Below are positions 42,282 through 44,216 of a stretch of DNA of 44,216 bases, in pieces. The position numbers were made by a program, and so were the translations under genes. Source of the DNA: Desulfosarcinaceae bacterium (GTDB lineage Bacteria; Desulfobacterota; Desulfobacteria; Desulfobacterales; Desulfosarcinaceae); contig JASJCL010000054.1 of NCBI GenBank assembly GCA_030066015.1, positions 1 to 44,216 of the forward strand. The letters are read 5' to 3'. Below the pieces are notes generated by a model. It saw only the letters and a program-made list of their open reading frames with translations, did not search any database and was not told the DNA's origin. Numbering within the stretch: the first letter of the stretch is position 1; each line of letters opens with the position of its first letter.

Positions 42282-42908
42282 TTATCGCTGGGCTGTCACC
42301 AGCTTGAGGGCCAGAGCGGCGAAGATGGTGCCCGCCAAGCGGTTCATATGCCGCTGCACCCGCTGTGATCGCTGTAACCAGGGTCCCAGAGCCCCGGCGG
42401 TCATGGCCACACCGCCGAATACGAGGAGGGTGGAGAGGATGAAGAGGCCCCCCAGGAGTAGTACTTGCATCGCCACCGATCCTCGGACGGGGTCAGCGAA
42501 CTGCGGTAGAAAGGCGAGGCAGAAGATGGAGACCTTGGGGTTGGTGATGTTCATCAAAATGCCGCGGCGATAGAGCTGCCAGCCATTCAACCTGGGTTGG
42601 GCCTCGCTCTCGAGGGCGCCACCGGCACTGCGGAAAGCCTGCCAGGCCAGGTAGAGGAGATAAGCGGCGCCCACCAGTTTGAGGGCGCTGAAAGCCAGGG
42701 CCGATGCTTGAATGAGGGCCGCCACCCCGGCGACCACCGCCACGGTATGGCCCATGAGCCCGGTGCAGAGCCCCAAGGTCACGAGGATGCCGGCCTGACG
42801 TCCCCAGAGCGCCGACTGGGTCAGCACAAAGATGTTGTCCGGTCCCGGTGCCAACGCCAGGACGACGGCAGCTGCGAAAAAGGTGACAGCGACATCAAAG
42901 GGCAGCAT
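42282..42908 (-). CDS. LysE/RhtB-family exporter
   Basis: 208 residues from ATG 42908 with GACGAGG just upstream; the open frame continues a further 37 codons without a good start. Typical features: five to six helices, the family signature LALAPGPDNIFVLTQSALWGRQAGI near residue 20, LVGAAYLLYLAWQAFRS and NITNPKVSIFCLAFLPQF. It exports amino acids or related metabolites from the cytoplasm; substrate unknown. Confidence 0.9.
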   Translation of the reverse strand: MLPFDVAVTFFAAAVVLALAPGPDNIFVLTQSALWGRQAGILVTLGLCTGLMGHTVAVVAGVAALIQASALAFSALKLVGAAYLLYLAWQAFRSAGGALESEAQPRLNGWQLYRRGILMNITNPKVSIFCLAFLPQFADPVRGSVAMQVLLLGGLFILSTLLVFGGVAMTAGALGPWLQRSQRVQRHMNRLAGTIFAALALKLVTAQR

Positions 42909-43077
42909 CACGCCTCGTCGATAGAACAGGAGTAAAAGGGTCGCAGCAAGCCCTACCGCATTCGCCCTGCGATGGCAAGTGCAGAGATCCTCCCATTTTT
43001 CTTCCCGCATCCCTCTCACGCGCCTTGCTCAGGAGGGCACCCCTGAAACGCTGGGCCGGTGGCCGTGCCCATGGCGA

Positions 43078-43842
43078 TTAGGGGTCCCTGGCAAGGCGGA
43101 AGCCCAGATCGATCAGCCGATAGCCGGGCTTGCGCCAGTTGCGGTAGGTGCAGCGCTGAACCCAGGCCCTGTCGCGCCAGCTGCCGCCCCGCCGGACCTT
43201 GAGGGTCTCCATCCGGGTGGCGAGCAGCTTGGGGTCGTTCACCGGACTCTGCTGGTAGTAATCCTGATGGTACCAGTCGAGCACCCACTCGGAGGCGTTG
43301 CCCGTCATATCGTACAGCCCCAGGGCGTTGGGTGCGAAGCTGCCCACCGGCCGCATGCCCTTATGTTCTGCAGCGCTCTCCGCATGAATCACCAGGTGGT
43401 CAGCGTGACGGCCATCCGCGGTGCCGTATTTGCGCTTCTGCCCTCCCGCCCGGCAGGCGAATTCCCACTCGGCCTCTGTGGGCAGGCGGTATTTGCCATC
43501 CGATTGGGCGTTCAGGCGCTCGATGAAGGTCTCGACATCGTACCAGCTCACGACGTCCACGGGGTAGTTGGCATCGGTCTGATCGTTGGACGGGTTGCTT
43601 CCCATGATCGCCGTCCACTGGGCTTGGGTGACCTCGTACTTGGCGAGGGCGTAGTCGGACAGACACACTCGGTGGACAGGCACCTCGTCGGTACCCCCAT
43701 CACCAAATTGATCCCCCATGTAAAAGCAGGCGCCGGTGATCGTGACGAAATCGTCGGGGGAGAAGGGGGACTGGGCCATTGCCGGCCCCAGCCAGAGCAG
43801 GCTCAGCAGACAAATGAGGGGGAGGATCAAGGGTCGTTTCAT
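43078..43842 (-). CDS. Exported FGE-sulfatase (SUMF1/EgtB/PvdO) family protein
   Basis: 254 residues from ATG 43842, which has GAGGAG six bases upstream. Signal peptide about 1-22 (LGPAMAQS). The C-type-lectin-like FGE fold is complete: FVTITGACFYMGDQF, EVPVHRVCLSDYALAKYEVTQAQW, LPTEAEWEFACRAGG, LYDMTGNASEWVLDW, RRGGSWRDRAW and LGFRLARDP. The two catalytic cysteines of true formylglycine-generating enzyme (after GGS) are absent, replaced by Asp and Gln by my alignment, so it is not a classical sulfatase maturase; a metal-independent or PvdO-like role is more likely. No sulfatase gene is seen. Confidence 0.85.
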   Translation of the reverse strand: MKRPLILPLICLLSLLWLGPAMAQSPFSPDDFVTITGACFYMGDQFGDGGTDEVPVHRVCLSDYALAKYEVTQAQWTAIMGSNPSNDQTDANYPVDVVSWYDVETFIERLNAQSDGKYRLPTEAEWEFACRAGGQKRKYGTADGRHADHLVIHAESAAEHKGMRPVGSFAPNALGLYDMTGNASEWVLDWYHQDYYQQSPVNDPKLLATRMETLKVRRGGSWRDRAWVQRCTYRNWRKPGYRLIDLGFRLARDP

Positions 43843-43971
43843 CAGCATCTCCTCGCTATCGACACGTTGTGATCTTTGTGGCGCCACTTGCCGGCGCGGT
43901 GAATCACGCTGTCGGCGGGCGTCTTTGGAGAATGATCTGTACCATATCAATGGCCATTTGACACACCGGTT

Positions 43972-44216
43972 TCATTCGATCGCCGCCGCCTGGCGCTCGG
44001 CCGACCAGCGCAGCCAGGGAGACACCCGACGGGGGCGCCAGCGCTTGCCATACAGCCAGTTGTCAAAAATGGGAAAGATATGCTTGGGAACCAGCGAACG
44101 GGCCACCAGATGCCGCACGAGGCGATGGGTGAAAGTATCTGGCCGGCTAAAGGGACAGATGGCCATGCAGATGCAGCAGTCGGTCCCCACTTTGCCCCAG
44201 TAGTCGAAGCAACTCT
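43972..44216 (-). CDS. C-terminal end of a 4Fe-4S protein resembling reductive dehalogenases (partial)
   Basis: The gene runs off the window end; about 80 C-terminal codons are visible. They include SCFDYWGKVGTDCCICMAICPFS, with cysteines in the spacing of a ferredoxin-type cluster and the CP element, followed by HRLVRHLVARSLVPKHIFPIFDNWLYGKRW. This pattern, a W-rich tail after a C-terminal Fe-S cluster, is what one sees at the ends of reductive dehalogenase-like or related Fe-S proteins. The corrinoid-binding and N-terminal TAT parts, needed to decide, lie outside the window. Confidence 0.6.
   Translation of the reverse strand, partial: SCFDYWGKVGTDCCICMAICPFSRPDTFTHRLVRHLVARSLVPKHIFPIFDNWLYGKRWRPRRVSPWLRWSAERQAAAIE

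Overview
The window looks like a chromosomal piece of a high-GC, respiring delta-type bacterium, most likely of the Desulfuromonadales/Geobacter lineage (Desulfobacterota). This placement is inferred from gene content, not from a marker gene. The main reasons are multiheme c-type cytochromes with CX2CH, CX4CH and CX14CH motifs, a porin-cytochrome cluster with apparent sigma-54 promoters, split-subunit transhydrogenase genes, and frequent GTG/TTG starts behind strong Shine-Dalgarno sequences. No rRNA, tRNA, insertion sequence, phage gene or CRISPR array was seen.

Layout. 1-7048 (+): the end of an ABC transporter ATPase overlaps a Cys-containing membrane protein, followed by a CusB-like adaptor and a very long CusA-like RND pump; this is a heavy-metal (probably Cu/Ag) export block. 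7158-15397: a small exported protein, then a divergent pair of electron-transfer units. On the minus strand is a 10-heme cytochrome with Ig-like N-terminal domains. On the plus strand are a beta-barrel outer-membrane protein, a pentaheme cytochrome and a lipoprotein with 24 candidate heme motifs built from a tandem four-heme module. Each unit is preceded by the same 17-bp palindrome fused to a -24/-12 (sigma-54) promoter pointing at its own gene. 15418-18835: an oxidoreductase, several small proteins (a 52-aa membrane protein, a DUF1508/YegP-like and a DUF2780-like protein) and a radical SAM protein. 18982-24591: a fusion of a glycine-betaine-type binding domain with a glutamate-receptor-like K+ channel, divergent from a GAF/PAS hybrid histidine kinase, then a transglutaminase-like protein. 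24592-25280: 16-bp tandem repeats and broken small genes. 25347-31313: phospholipase A, a FabH-like synthase, an M3 peptidase, a PlsC-like acyltransferase and a YgiD-like dioxygenase. 32099-36486: a small membrane protein, a Cache sensor protein, a DsrE-like protein, TruC, a cupin and a START-domain protein. 36538-40160: a YdjM-like membrane protein, then pntAA-pntAB-pntB behind a good sigma-70 promoter. 40221-44216: a truncated GNAT gene, DinB-like, GDSL esterase, LysE-type exporter, FGE-like protein, and the C-terminus of an Fe-S protein resembling reductive dehalogenases.

How the genes may work together. The 8135-15397 block has the parts expected of a trans-outer-membrane electron conduit (barrel, periplasmic or embedded heme protein, surface lipoprotein cytochrome) under shared nitrogen-type-sigma control. 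The 18982-23972 pair suggests osmolyte sensing linked to K+ flux and perhaps signalling. Both are inferences from domain content. The two most unusual objects are the modular CX2CH/CX4CH/CX14CH lipoprotein with its twin promoters, and the betaine-domain/K+-channel fusion.
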